Below, piece after piece: positions 36,770-47,506 of a stretch of 64,000 bases of DNA. Below the pieces are notes generated by a model. That model did no database searches, was not told the DNA's origin, and was given only the letters and a program-made list of their open reading frames with translations. The position numbers and the translations under genes were made by a program. Position 1 is the stretch's first letter. Every line of letters begins with the position of its first letter. The DNA is from Protonemura montana (Eukaryota; Arthropoda; Insecta; Plecoptera; Nemouridae). The stretch spans positions 1,180,501-1,244,500 of the forward strand of contig OX387610.1 of the NCBI GenBank assembly GCA_947568835.1. Direction: 5' to 3'.

Positions 36770-36955
36770 TTGCAGTGTTTTTTTGGTTTTCTGGCATTTC
36801 CATTCGGGAGCTTAAACCAGCAAGCGAATGATGGACAGGAAGCTAGACTGGAAGAATGTGCAACTGAACCGGGATACGAACCCCGGACCTACCAATTGCC
36901 GGTTGGGAGGTCTCGGGTTTGTATCCCGGTTCGGTTGCACATTTTCCCAACCTAA
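36770..36955. mobile_element. tRNA-derived SINE S2, palindromic copy
   Basis: Two B-box ends (ggttcgtatccc type) face each other: gtgcaactgaaccgggatac at 36858 and gtatcccggttcggttgcac ending at 36940, giving arms of about 38 bp. The left flank (gggagcttaaaccagcaagc, then ctagactggaagaatgtgca) is shared with the copy at 58830. No A-box half is seen between the arms, so the tRNA-like 5' half was lost when the palindrome formed. Confidence 0.7.
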
Positions 36956-38488
36956 AATAAATTGTTTTACTTGCTTATTGCGAAATTATCTGCGGCTTGT
37001 AATTTAGAGCCAGTCTTGTTTTCGACAACTGAAATTGAAGATTTCTCTTCGCTAGCAAAACCGTCATAAAAAAAAAACTAAATTTTCACTCATTTTCCCC
37101 CTTCTCAAGACCCCCAATCGCCGTAAACCACCTTTATTTCCAGCACTGCAATGAGTTGTGCTAGGCATAGGTCTGCGGAACGAGTTTACCGTTGCCTCGC
37201 ACGAACTCCTGGAACATCTGTTTCGAGCCAGACCGAACGCAATGGTGCGCACTGAAAGATGTTGTTTTGGTATCATCCATTCCGAATTCTCATTCCATCT
37301 CTGTCATGGAGGGTGACGGTCCCCCTATCCCAGCTGGGACAGGTGTGGTGCGACAGCGATCGAACTATGATCTGTCAATTCGTGACTCACTCATGTCAAG
37401 GCGAATCGAAGTGGACGTTTTCATTTCATTTGGGATGTTTCACTTTTGAATTTTACACGGAAATATATTTTTTTTTGGAAAATAAAATGTATGTCTATTA
37501 ATGTAAGACAAAATTTTATGAAATCTATAAAAAATCATAAAAAAAAAAATTTTTTTTTCGAAGAAAAATGTCAAATAACTAAAAAAAAAATGTTTTTGGA
37601 TATATTTTGAATGATTCGGATGATTTAGGCTTGATTGAGTCCAATAGAGTGACATTACGTAACCGGTATTCATAGCCGTCAAAATGTCAGAAAGTCCAAT
37701 AAAAGAATTTATCTTTTTTTTTTTTTTGGGCATATCAATTCCGTGCCCAAAATTCTTGGACACGCCTTGTTGACACTATACACAGATAGGTCAATAGGGT
37801 AGCTTTCCAATATCGTGAATAAAACTGGCTATTTTCGTAGAATTTCCATATCAGATCTATAGGCTTCGTTTCACGTCGAGTCCTCGATTCGATGGGCGGA
37901 CCTATTTCTGCATATAGATTTCCCAAGGAGCATCGCCGCGCTGTGATAACATCGAAAAGAACAAATCATGATGGTAGCCGACAGGAGCACGTTGCTGTTT
38001 CTACAAAATCTTGTACAGTGAAGTCAAGTTATGCAAATAGATTCTGTGCTTTTTCCCCCCTCATCCCCCAAACATGGTTCTATAGAAGTTGTAAAAAGTA
38101 AAAACTGTTCAGTTTGAAGTTAGCCTCATTCATCAACCAATTGACTTAATATCTGAAGGTTCTGAAACTGACATTTCCACTTTTACCTCATATATTCTGA
38201 CATTCTCTGCATACCGAAGCAATACTGATTTATCATCGCGTTTGAGTTATAGGTTAAAACCGACATTTCGACGACCTTATTCTAGAGTTTGGTGCCGAAT
38301 GAAGTCAAAAAATCTCTGCTAGTTTCGTGCGTTTTGCAGAAAGAAAATATCAACAGCAGAATAAACATGGATTGTCATAAGCGATGATTTAGAAACATTT
38401 TGATTTTTTGGAAAATCACATAGCCGTGGAATTATAATACGAGCAAACCAGATATTAAGTGATGAAACTATGCAACAATAACAAAAAA
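36956..38488. other. No gene recognised
   Basis: Overlapping short frames at 37064-38101 on both strands have no recognisable domain. The region has several poly-A and poly-T tracts (37540-37610 and 37708-37730). No RNA gene is seen. Confidence 0.45.
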
Positions 38489-38521
38489 CGAAGCTGTAAG
38501 TTTTTCAAACTCACAGCTTCG
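38489..38521. other. Short hairpin
   Basis: Inverted repeat with 15-bp arms: cgaagctgtaagttt and aaactcacagcttcg, with one mismatch and a 3-base loop (ttc). Function unknown; it could be a cruciform or RNA hairpin. Confidence 0.6.
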
Positions 38522-38640
38522 CTATCTCGCGGTTTTCTGGGCATTTAAGCCGTTAAACAAGTAACCAAGATGGAAAGAATTTCTTAAACTCCATCTGTTT
38601 TTGCGCAGAACACAAAAAGACTAAAAAACTGAAGGGAAAA

Positions 38641-39270
38641 GCTGAATAAACTGAAAAAAAGCTCGACACGACAGTGTCAAGGCATACTAATACTAATCAA
38701 AAGTTGACATCTTGCATGATGTCAATATGCATAAAATCAATCATCTTCAATACCATCATTAAACCACATTTTAAATACTGTAGCACAATACTAGCAATAG
38801 CAAACGAAAATGAATGTAAGAAACTACAAAAACTCCAAAACAGGGCAGCTAGAATAATATTAAAAGAAAGTTGGCTCTCTGACCAAAGAGAAATGCTAAA
38901 TAAACTTCAATGGAAAAATGTTAAAGAAAATTTTGAAATAGATGTATGTACTTTTATATTTAAGATCCTACATGGTCAAATGCCTATGTACTTAGAAAAT
39001 AGACTAAATATTAAAGATCATGAACATAATACTAGATCAGAAAGAAATTCGTATGTAGAAGGCAAGTCTAATAATAGTATATTTTATAGAGGAGTAAGAA
39101 AATATTATGCACTTCCTGCAAACATCAAAGGCGAGGAAGATTTTGTTAAGTTTAGTAAAAAATTAGAAAGTTTTGTTAGTATCTAAGTAAAACTTTAAGC
39201 TAAGAAATTACAAAAATGTAAAATGTACTGTAAATAGCATTTTTTTGCTAAATAAACAACTTCAAACATA
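38641..39270 (+). pseudogene. LINE ORF2 C-terminal fragment with 3' end
   Basis: A frame that is open for about 170 codons reads IIKPHFKYCSTIL, then KKLQKLQNRAARIIL, KILHGQMPMYLENRL and a HNTRSERN motif, ending at 39186. These motifs are typical of the region behind the reverse transcriptase core in CR1/Jockey-type non-LTR retrotransposons. The catalytic YxDD core and the endonuclease are missing, so the copy is 5'-truncated, as is common for LINEs. No ATG is needed at 38674 (the codon there is GTG). An AT-rich 3' part with aaataaacaa follows to about 39270. Confidence 0.8.
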
Positions 39271-39385
39271 ACAAACATGACCAATGAAATATTACTATAA
39301 GAGAAAAAAATTCAAATTTTACTGACGTTTTTATACTACGTCATGCTGCACTCAAACAAAAAATGCTGTCAAGCATTTGAGATTT

Positions 39386-40602
39386 AACGTTTGGTAGCCA
39401 TGGAGATGCTGAGATCGCCTGACAGAGCTTCTCAATTCTGCTATCTTATGTTACCACGGGTATGTCATGGCCTAGCATAGTAGGTTCAATGGTAGATTCA
39501 ACGTTTGGTAGCCATGGAGATGCTGAGATCACCTGACAGAGCTTCTCAATTCTGCTATCTTATGTTACCACGGGTATATCATGGCCTAGCATAGGAGGTT
39601 CAATGGTAGATTCAACGTTTGGTAGCCATGGAGATGCTGAGATTACCTGACAGAGCTTCTCAATTCTGCTATCTTATGTTACCACGGGTATATCATGGCC
39701 TAGCAAAGGAGGTTCAATGGTAGATTCAACGTTTGGTAGCCATGGAGATGCTGAGATCGCCTGACAGAGCTTCTCAAATCTGCTATCTTATGTTACCACG
39801 GGTATATCATGGCCTAGCATAGGAGGTTCAATGGTAGATTCAACGTTTGGTAGCCATGGAGATGCTGAGATCACCTGACAGAGCTTCTCAATTCTGCTAT
39901 CTTATGTTACCACGGGTATATCATGGCCTAGCATAGGAGGTTCAATGGTAGATTCAACGTTTGGTAGCCATGGAGATGCTGAGATCACCTGACAGAGCTT
40001 CTCAATTCTGCTATCTTATGTTACCAGGGGTATATCATGGCCTAGCATAGGAGGTTCAATGGTAGATTCAACGTTTGGTAGCCATGGAGATGCTGAGATT
40101 GCCTGACAGAGCTTCTCAATTCTGCTATCTTATGTTACCACGGGTATATCATGGCCTAGCATAGGAGGTTCAATGGTAGATTCAACGTTTGGTAGCCATG
40201 GAGATGCTGAGATCGCCTGACAGAGCTTCTCAATTCTGCTATCTTATGTTACCACGGGTATATCATGGCCTAGCATAGGAGGTTCAATGGTAGATTCAAC
40301 GTTTGGTAGCCATGGAGATGTTGAGATCGCCTGACAGAGCTTCTCAATTCTGCTATCTTATGTTACCACGGGTATATCATGGCCTAGCATAGGAGGTTCA
40401 ATGGTAGATTCAACGTTTGGTAGCCATGGATATGCTGAGATCGCCTGACAAAGCTTCTCAATTCTGCAATCTTATGTTACGATGGGTATATCATGGCCTA
40501 GCATAGGAGGTTCAATGGTAGATTCAACGTTTGGTAGCCATGGAGATGCTGAGATCGCCTGACAAAGCTTCTCAATTCTGCAATCTTATGTTACGATGGG
40601 TA
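39386..40602. repeat. 114-bp satellite array, second block
   Basis: Same unit and orientation as 27829-29349, about 10.7 units. The last two units share four private changes (gacaaagctt, ctgcaatctt, ttacgatggg and neighbouring bases), as expected for array-edge units that escape homogenisation. This block lies 200 bp downstream of the GPCR exon, so it probably sits within that gene's first intron. Confidence 0.96.
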
Positions 40603-40799
40603 GGTATATTAAAAAATGATTTTTAATTACTTCATCCTAAAGACACCTAAAGACATTAATTTAAGATAAAAATAAAGAAAAACCTCCAGAATCAATACTT
40701 GAATGATGCCCTGAGTATCAACGGATTCATTTGGGATACATAGTTGCACAAGTGCACATACTTTTCACATAAAATCAAAAAATTCAAGAAGCTTCCTAC

Positions 40800-41219
40800 C
40801 TGAAAGTAGAGTACGACTTTGCAGAGCGCAGTCCCCATGAACCAAGTTTCGGTGACGTCCCAGAGCACGGTCGGCGGCAGACAGAAGAGAATGACCATGA
40901 AATCTGCGACCGCCAGGTTGACAATGAAGTAGTTGGTAACTGTCCTCATCGATTGATTTCTATACACAGCGACGCAGACCAAAGCGTTGCCCACAAGACC
41001 AACGATGAAGACGACACAGTGGAACGATATCAGTATCCATTCGTAGGTGGTCGGGAAGATGTAGTTTTCCATCAACTCCAAGTAATCTTCATCGCTGACG
41101 CAGTAGTCGTTGGTGCAGTTGTTGGTCGAGTTGGTGCCGTTTAAATCGGCGAAGAATTCATCTTCCCCGGACATCGGGTATTCCATGAACTTGTCCTCGA
41201 TAGCTGACGAGAAATTCAT
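40800..41219 (-). CDS. Orexin/allatotropin-type peptide GPCR, exon 1
   Basis: This exon codes for the first 140 residues of a rhodopsin-like (class A) receptor in the plasma membrane that would signal through G proteins when bound by a neuropeptide. The start is the ATG at 41219. The extracellular N-terminus is acidic, with possible N-glycosylation sites at N27, N30 and N34. The motif NYIFPTTYEWILI precedes TM1 (about 62-85, with the conserved GN at 77-78). The loop MRTVTNYFIVNLAVAD leads into TM2 with D106, followed by CLPPTVLWDVTETWF, and C133 at the top of TM3 for the usual disulfide. These blocks closely follow orexin and allatotropin receptors. The exon ends after Q140 at CAG|GTAGGA in phase 0, within TM3. 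The other exons should lie at lower coordinates, but none was found in the window, so intron 1 is either over 40 kb or the gene is broken. The ligand is inferred from family only. Confidence 0.88.
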
Positions 41220-42274
41220 TGTTTTTTTATTTTTTTTAAATACACTTTTTAACTTTCTTTTCTTAACTTTTCACTGTTTTTTGCGCGTTTTTTTTTTGAG
41301 TTGTTTCACCGTTTAAAATCCACTTTACTTTGTAAACTTGTTCGGTTTCTTTGCGTCAAGCTCTTGTACGGAACAGTTTATCTAATTAAGTGCTTATTAA
41401 TTGACGTGTTATGTAATTAAGTCACTCGGGAAGAGTCGACACGTTGTTAAATACTAAACTAATTAACATAATATAAATGGTTAAGTAATGTGTGTCTAAT
41501 TCCTCAGGTCATGGGTGGGAGGTGATTACCACTAGTTTAACTGTGACAACATTCAAGGTAAAATTAATTTGCTTAGGGCATGTTGTTGTTGAAAAGTATT
41601 TGTTCACAACAAAGCTATTTCGTTGGTTTCTTTTGTTAATCATGAGAAGTTTTATCTTGTTTTAAATTTCGTTTAGCGTTGGCGCCTAACTTATGTAGAA
41701 TGACAAGAAGATAGTATTTTTAAGTTGCACAAATTGAATTTCATCTGAAATCGAAAGAAAAACTTTGGGACAGTTTGACAAACTAAAGGATAAATTTTAG
41801 AGAAAAATATCGAATCTGATTTGGTTTAAAAATCTTGACCTTTTCGACAAAAGCTATGCTTGGTATTTGGGATTAATTTCAATCGGAAGATATGTTTCTT
41901 GAATGATTTGGCCGAAAGCCTGGCTTCTTATTTGATCAAATTGCTCTCTTCTTGAAGAAAACAAATCATGATTAGAAGATGGTAATTTTGATTGGAAGAT
42001 TAATATGTTATTGAACAGACAAAAATATTTGCTGCTGATTTGTTCTGACAATTCGCTAATGGATGTCTCTTCGACTGGAAAATTACTTCAACTTTCGATA
42101 GAGAAAAAATGCGCTGTCACCGGCGCTTTTCTAATTAAATAAAAGACCAAACTTTTAAGCCAGCTAAACTCTCGCCTAAAAATTAAAAATAATAATCTTA
42201 CCCGTGACTTATACCTCAAAGATTGAAATTTAATTAGTTATTCCTAATTGAAAGAAAAACTCCTACAAAGACAG
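41220..42274. other. Upstream region of the GPCR exon
   Basis: AT-rich with t-runs directly upstream of the ATG. It probably holds 5' UTR or promoter sequence of the receptor, but no exon border or core promoter can be fixed. The frame at 41854-42051 (minus) has no domain. Confidence 0.4.
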
Positions 42275-42535
42275 CGCGTCGCGTCGAAATTTTCCGTTTT
42301 CAATTTTCTTTCGTGTATTTTTATCCCCGCGGCTTTTCCGGCGTCTCGACGGCAGCTGTTGGCAGAGCAACGCACGCGAACCGACGTCGACGACAAGAAC
42401 GACGCGACTGACACGGCGTCGCGGCGCTCTCGTCGCGGTCGACGCCGCATGGGGAGGTGGGAAGGGGGGGGGGGGGGGGGGTCACGCCGCCCACGACGTC
42501 GCAGTAGAGTAAGCATTGCCGCTCGTCGCAAATTT
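42275..42535. promoter_or_regulatory. CpG-rich island with G18 tract
   Basis: A sharp local rise in G+C and CpG (gcgtcgcgtcgaaatt, accgacgtcgacgac, cgcggtcgacgccgcatg) in otherwise AT-rich DNA, with a run of 18 G at 42464-42481. It lies 1.1-1.3 kb upstream of the GPCR start codon. A promoter or first untranslated exon of that gene is plausible. The two overlapping frames of 95 and 120 codons reflect the high G+C and have no domain. Strand and function are inferred. Confidence 0.4.
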
Positions 42536-43670
42536 GGAGAAATCGGCAGCGATTTTTTTCTTTATTGTAAAATTATGTGGTATTTTTCATTATTACCTAA
42601 CAGTCATTAAACAGGGTAATGTGTCCTGGCTCTGATATTTATACAGCTTTAGAAACTTATACTTTAACGAGCTATTTTCTGAAGATACTTGCAAAAATAT
42701 CATTCTTAAAATAAATTTAACTGCTTTTCATATTTTTCCTTAAGAAGGAAACTCATGAAACTTGCCCTTGAGTTCATTTCAACCGTTCATTACCCAGGCT
42801 ATCAAACAAAATCAGTTGTAAAAAATTACACAGTTCCAAAAAATATGTGAAATACCACTGTAAATATATGAACTAACCACAAAATTCTATGTAATTATAT
42901 TGTAAATTCTACAAACACTATTGTAATTATAATTATAATTATATTAGCCTCAAGTATTTAATAATTGGAATACCAAATCTATTAATAAACAAATAAATAA
43001 ATAAAAGAAATAAATAAATAACTACAAAAAAAAAAGGCTTTAGACCCAGACTATTGCAAAGTTTAAAACCTAGCGTTGGTAAAACAATTTTATCCGACTT
43101 CACCAACAATTTGGAAGCTTTCGACCACTTTTTGTCATCAGCCCCATCGCAAATTGGTCTGCAAGTTCAGTCAAAGAGACCACTTATCTCCAGCCAGGAC
43201 CGCTAGGACCGCAACAAACCTACTAGAAATAATTCCGCTCCGACTCAAATTGAAACTAGAAACCATGAAGCAAGTGTGGATATTGATGCCGGTGCCTGAA
43301 GATAAAAATTAATGTTTTGGAAATGAGTTTAGCGGAACTTTGTGTTACTCTAGAAATATCACTCAGGCACTGTTGACTTTTCCATCGAACTCAAAGCCAT
43401 CGCCTAAAGAGCCCCTCTATTTTCTTTCAGCTTTTCATGTCGCTTTTCTTTGGTTAAACTATTATGACAATTTCTTTAGCTAGACAACAATAATCATTGC
43501 TATTTGCTTTCTTTGTCCAAACAAAGTTACCAGTAAATTCTTGAAATTGAATTGCAGTTTGCCCAAAAGAAAACATATTTGTGGTTTGTAACGAAATAAT
43601 ATCTTCAGAAAAGCTGCTCCCATTTAAAAATTGTCTGCTGCATCAAAGTCTGCATTTTCAAACTAAACTA
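42536..43670. other. No gene; (TAAA)n tail at 42984-43020
   Basis: The (taaa)n run after an AT-rich stretch resembles the 3' end of a LINE. No reverse transcriptase peptide was found next to it. The rest shows nothing recognisable. Confidence 0.4.
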
Positions 43671-44262
43671 CCATTGAGTTTATAGGTTGAATAGAGAATC
43701 AGCGCTGATGTAAAACTGTCTTCACTGAAAAATGGCCGCCAAATGACTGCTTTTACCGCGACAAAACTGTTGGATGCCGCCAGGTGGAGTCACCGTCGTT
43801 TCGAGTGTTAAGAAATTTCATTTCGTTATTTCTCGCAGATTACTCGCATTTGAGACTGGTTTACACTCAATTAATCTTTATTAATGCTAACCTCAACGAT
43901 TGATAAACATGTATCGCGATATTTTCAGTTGTAATTATTTAATTGTATAGATTTTTTAAAAAGGACGGCAGCAAGCGCCATCGGGTGGCACTTACCGTAA
44001 CCACGTGTTTCCGGCCTCGTTTGCTCAGCAGCAAGCGCCATCGGGTGGCACCTACCGTTACCACGTGTTGCCGGCCTCGTTTGCTCAGCAGCAAGCGCCA
44101 TCGGGTGGCACCTACCGTTACCACGTGTTGCCGGCCTCGTTTGCTCAGCAGCAAGCGCCATCGGGTGGCACCTACCGTTACCACGTGTTGCCGGCCTCGT
44201 TCGCTCAGCAGCAAGATTAAAATTAACGCCGTACCTCTGACTATACCCAATAACCTCAATGG
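43671..44262 (+). mobile_element. M60 element, best complete copy
   Basis: Begins ccattgagtttataggtt and ends ctatacccaataacctcaat plus gg at 44262; these ends are imperfect inverted repeats of about 45 bp together with tcagcgctgatgtaaaactg and attaaaattaacgccgtacc. Inside, in order: ggccgccaaatgactgcttt, gccgccaggtggagtcaccg, tttcgttatttctcgcagat, taatctttattaatgctaac, gataaacatgtatcgcgata, aaggacggcagc, then the 60-bp core at 43966-44217. No target-site duplication is obvious and no protein is encoded. Closest description: a non-autonomous DNA transposon (MITE) with an internal minisatellite. Confidence 0.85.
43966..44217 (+). repeat. 60-bp minisatellite in M60 (about 4 units)
   Basis: Four units in 60-bp register, the outer two slightly diverged (cacttaccgtaaccacgtg at the left edge, tcgttcgctcag at the right). 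The central units are identical, as expected from recent copying within the array. Confidence 0.95.
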
Positions 44263-44887
44263 CAATTTGTTTTGGGATTCGGTATAAAATCACAAGCTAG
44301 AAAATGACAATTTCTCGTGCAACCAGCTTTAATTAATGTCACACACTGATTAGAGAGTAGCCAGTAATTGACGAAGCAACAATAACATTTTAATCACACG
44401 CCATATATATAGATAGTTAACACAGGCTGTTATTTGTAGCAAAATTTCAACTAGAAACTAGTTTTGTAGCTCAACTAATCCTGTTGATGATAGAGTACAG
44501 AGTGTAGAATTCACCAACATGTTTTGCACATACTGCCAACTTTGCGAATGTCCCCAGGCTACGTACCGTGTTTCACGTGCCCTATTTGTGTGTGGAACCG
44601 AAGCTTGGGGATGTGCATCGGAATTTCTTGCTTCGCCGAAGTATTTTCTTTGAGTTATTGTCTTCAGTGTAGAATTGACCTAGATGGGAGTGGAACAATA
44701 GCGTGCAAGATTACTGTCGCTGCTAGTAAAGATTCTTCATTCGCTGTGCTGCATTTTAATCCCAACACTCGAGCTATAGTTCGAGCTTTTGTTGGTAACT
44801 TTTTTAGTAATTCCAGAGCGAGGATACTTTGTGAAAAACTGTGACATTGTACTTTGTGACAAATGTATTGATTGATTATTTGTCTTT
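44263..44887. other. No supported gene
   Basis: The 106-aa plus-strand frame at 44524-44844 is cysteine-containing but has no recognisable domain, no visible splice partners and AT-rich codon use. I leave it unassigned. Confidence 0.4.
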
Positions 44888-45603
44888 AATCGCTGTTTTG
44901 ACAACGGCGTATGAGGCACCGGTCTAATGGCGTCGGTGAATGAGTGGATAATGACAATGTGTCAATAGGAAGGAAGGGAAACTCGGTGCCAGCACGTAGC
45001 CTACTCCTGTCGAATAGCACCAAGGGGACCACCGGCTTAACGTCCCTTCCGAAGGACGGTACAACGCGAACAACAGGATTCCTCCACAAATCCATGCTGT
45101 CGAGAGGTTGATAAGCAAGGCGAGTGAAGTTGCTGTACTAACTTTCATCCCTCCAACCTCTCTCCCGAACAGAACTGGTCATGTGTATGATGGTCACCCA
45201 TCCAATACCTGACCCAGCGCAGTGCTGTACTAACTTTCATCCCTCCAACCTCTCTCCCGAACAGAACTGGTCATGTGTATGATGGTCACCCATCCAATAC
45301 CTGACCCAGCGCAGTGTTGCTTAACTTTCATCCCTCCAACCTCTCTCCCGAACAGAACTGGTCATGTGTATGATGGTCACCCATCCAATACCTGACCCAG
45401 AGCAGTGTTGCTTAACTTTCATCCCTCCAACCTCTCTCCTGAACAGAACTGGTCATGTGTATGATGGTCATCCATCCAATACCTGACCCAGCGCAGTGTT
45501 GCTTAACTTTCATCCCTCCAACCTCTCTCCCGAACAGAACTGGTCATGTGTATGATGGTCACCCATCTAATACCTGACCCAGAGCAGTGTTGCTTAACTT
45601 CGA
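44888..45603 (-). mobile_element. 5S-derived SINE with about five 91-bp units
   Basis: From right to left in its own sense: 91-bp units from 45603 down to about 45140, then the body (ttcactcgccttgcttatca on the minus strand), the ccgtccttcggaaggg block and a shortened tail ending near 44888. One unit junction (agtgctgtactaactttc near 45225) shows a unit followed by the body start and then further units, so body sequence was included in one duplication. No 5S-like head is left at the 45600 border, which lies 34 bp from the stop of microprotein 1. Confidence 0.87.
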
Positions 45604-45636
45604 TGATCTTACCTTGTCGTGAAAAGGCTCGCAGCG

Positions 45637-45789
45637 TCAGCGCCATTCTGCTGTCAGTACCATGGCAAGGACGACGACCAGAGCCGTCATCGAAATCCTC
45701 AGGATCAAATCCACGTCCTTGGAGCTGAACACGACGTTCAGCGAAATAAGGATGGCGAACGCGATCAGGATCTTCGCGTGAGTTCGCAT
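45637..45789 (-). CDS. Two-helix microprotein 1 (LRISMG family)
   Basis: Family not recognised. A 50-codon open frame from ATG to TGA on the minus strand encodes a basic start (MRTHAK), a hydrophobic helix at about 7-22 ending LNVVFS, a short polar link (SKDVD), a second hydrophobic helix at about 28-47 and the end TAEWR. It aligns along its whole length with the copies at 46852 and 48001: MR at the start, SLN before the link, LRIS or LRIT, a Val/Leu-rich helix and VLTAEW or VLAAEW at the end. Many codons differ at third positions where the residue is kept, which indicates selection on protein. The first helix could be a signal peptide (cleavage after VFS) or a membrane helix. The frame is G+C-richer than its surroundings. 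It was below the usual ORF size cut-off. Confidence 0.72.
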   Translation of the reverse strand: MRTHAKILIAFAILISLNVVFSSKDVDLILRISMTALVVVLAMVLTAEWR

Positions 45790-46273
45790 TTTTCTCACAG
45801 ATTTTGAAGGATTTAGGAGTTTTGATAACTTTGAATTTTGATTCTTCGTTGCTGCGTGATTAGATACGCAGTTTTGTTTGATTGTAAATGTTGATTGTTC
45901 GTTGATTCTCTTTTGATGAGTACATTTCGTTGACTTCTAGCTTAATTCTCGTATGGACTTCTAGTCGCCTGTTTGAATGGAGGAAATGTGAACGGATTAG
46001 AATCAAGGAAGAAGCACTTATCCATTTTCGATTTTGCTTTTGTTTGATTTGATGCAACAATGCACCTCATCGCTTATTTTAACGATAGAACATTTCTCTA
46101 AATTAAAACAAATAACAAAAACTTTGATAGCTAACCTTTTAGGCAGTTAAGTTCACTTTTAACTTTACTTAAAGAATACATGCATTTTCTATTGTCAATT
46201 TGTAGTACTGGAGGTTTTTGTAAAGTCTCAAGTTCATATGTTAAACATCAAAGTTAAGTCAGTAACATAAGAT

Positions 46274-46725
46274 AATTGGGTTTAAAGGTAAAGTTAGAGT
46301 CCCAGCGTCAATGTTAAGCTTCTGCTGAGCAAACGAGGCCGCCAACACGTGGTAACGGTAGGTGCCACCCGATGGCGCTTGCTGCTGAGCAAACGAGGCC
46401 GGCAACACGTGGTAACGGTAGGTGCCACCCGATGGCGCTTGCTGCCGTCCTTTTAAACAAACCTCTACAATTAAATAATTACAACTCAAAATATCGCGAT
46501 ACATGTTTATCAATCGTTGAGGTTAGCATTAATAAAGATTAATTGAGTGTAAACCAGACTCAAATGCGAGTAATCTGCGAGAAATAACGAAATGAAATTT
46601 CTTAGCAATCGAAGCGACGGTGACTCCATCTGGCGGCATCCTACATTTTTGTCACGGTAAAGCAGTCATTTGGCGGCCATTTTTCGGGAAGATATTTTAA
46701 CATAACTTTACCTATAATCTCAATG
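46274..46725 (-). mobile_element. M60 element with two 60-bp units
   Basis: The left end attgggtttaaaggtaaagt, then gagtcccagcgtcaatg, and the right end acataactttacctataatc plus tcaatg are inverted relatives. The core has two units at 46325-46450. The interior and the cgacggtgactccatctggc segment are intact. It sits between microproteins 1 and 2, separating two paralogues that were probably once closer. Confidence 0.84.
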
Positions 46726-46851
46726 ATAATATGTTAGCTGAATGAATAAAGTGCTGCCCCTACCGGCCAAACAGCAGACGAAGCAGTTCTACAGAGACCA
46801 AAACGTGGATTTTTGTAATTTGGACATTGCGATCACCGATTGGCTGATCCT

Positions 46852-47007
46852 TCAGTTCCACTCTGCAGCTAGTACCGTTCCTAGCAGGAAAATGACACTA
46901 CCCATTGTGATCCTCAGAAGCATGTCCACCTCACAGGAAGGGCTGAAGACGATGTTCAAGGACAATAGGACAGCTAGGATGGTCAGGCACCTGCCTAACG
47001 TACGCAT
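46852..47007 (-). CDS. Two-helix microprotein 2 (LRISMG family)
   Basis: A 51-codon frame; the ATG at 47007 is chosen because its MRT matches the start of copy 1, although the frame is open further upstream without an ATG. Helix 1 lies at about 6-22 (ILAVLLSLNIVFS), the link is PSCEVD, helix 2 is at about 29-47 with LLRITMG and VIFLLGTVL, and the end is AAEWN followed by TGA. The two cysteines (C7 and C34-region) are not conserved in copy 1. Conserved residues fall in the same places as in copies 1 and 4 while nucleotides diverge. No signature of a known family is seen. It might be secreted as a hydrophobic peptide or stay as a small membrane hairpin. Confidence 0.74.
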   Translation of the reverse strand: MRTLGRCLTILAVLLSLNIVFSPSCEVDMLLRITMGSVIFLLGTVLAAEWN

Positions 47008-47506
47008 CTTGTTTCCGACCTTATTTTTGGTCACATTATTTTGACAGAGAATTTTTAATCACGACAACTCGTTGCCAAGTAATGAGGAAATTATGTTGAA
47101 TCGATAATCTTCTTGATTGTTTAAAATATGCAGCTGATTTGAATTTTACACTTTACAAAAGTTCAGATCTTAACCAAAGTTCTGTTTGGGTACGTACTTT
47201 TTTAGATTTGTAGGCGTTTTCTGCTAAAACTCATTTTTGCTAGACATTTTTTATAACCTGTGTGACCTTAAAGTTTGTGCCTAATCTTGTTCGTCCGAGC
47301 GCACATTCATTTTTAATTACTCCAAAAGCCAAATCCAAAGCAATCCAATCCATATCCAAATAAATTTAAAGAAAAATACTTCAAAATCCGATCATTTATT
47401 GTGATGTATCTTCCCACATTTGAACTTTGACCTAACTCCAAGAAAAACTTTTCTTGATTAAAGAACACAAATCAGAACAGAGATCCAAGAATATCTTGCA
47501 TTTAAA

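Noticed and set aside
42244..42610. Arg-rich frames of 95 and 120 codons on opposite strands
   Set aside because: They arise from the CpG-rich block and cross the G18 tract; no homology is recognisable.
43671..44262. M60 as a Helitron-type element with internal minisatellite
   Set aside because: Some bivalve elements with internal repeats are Helitron-like, but M60 has inverted ends on both sides and no CTRR-type 3' hairpin was seen.
44524..44844. 106-aa plus-strand cysteine-containing frame
   Set aside because: No domain, no conserved partner and no splice evidence; length is within chance for this window size.
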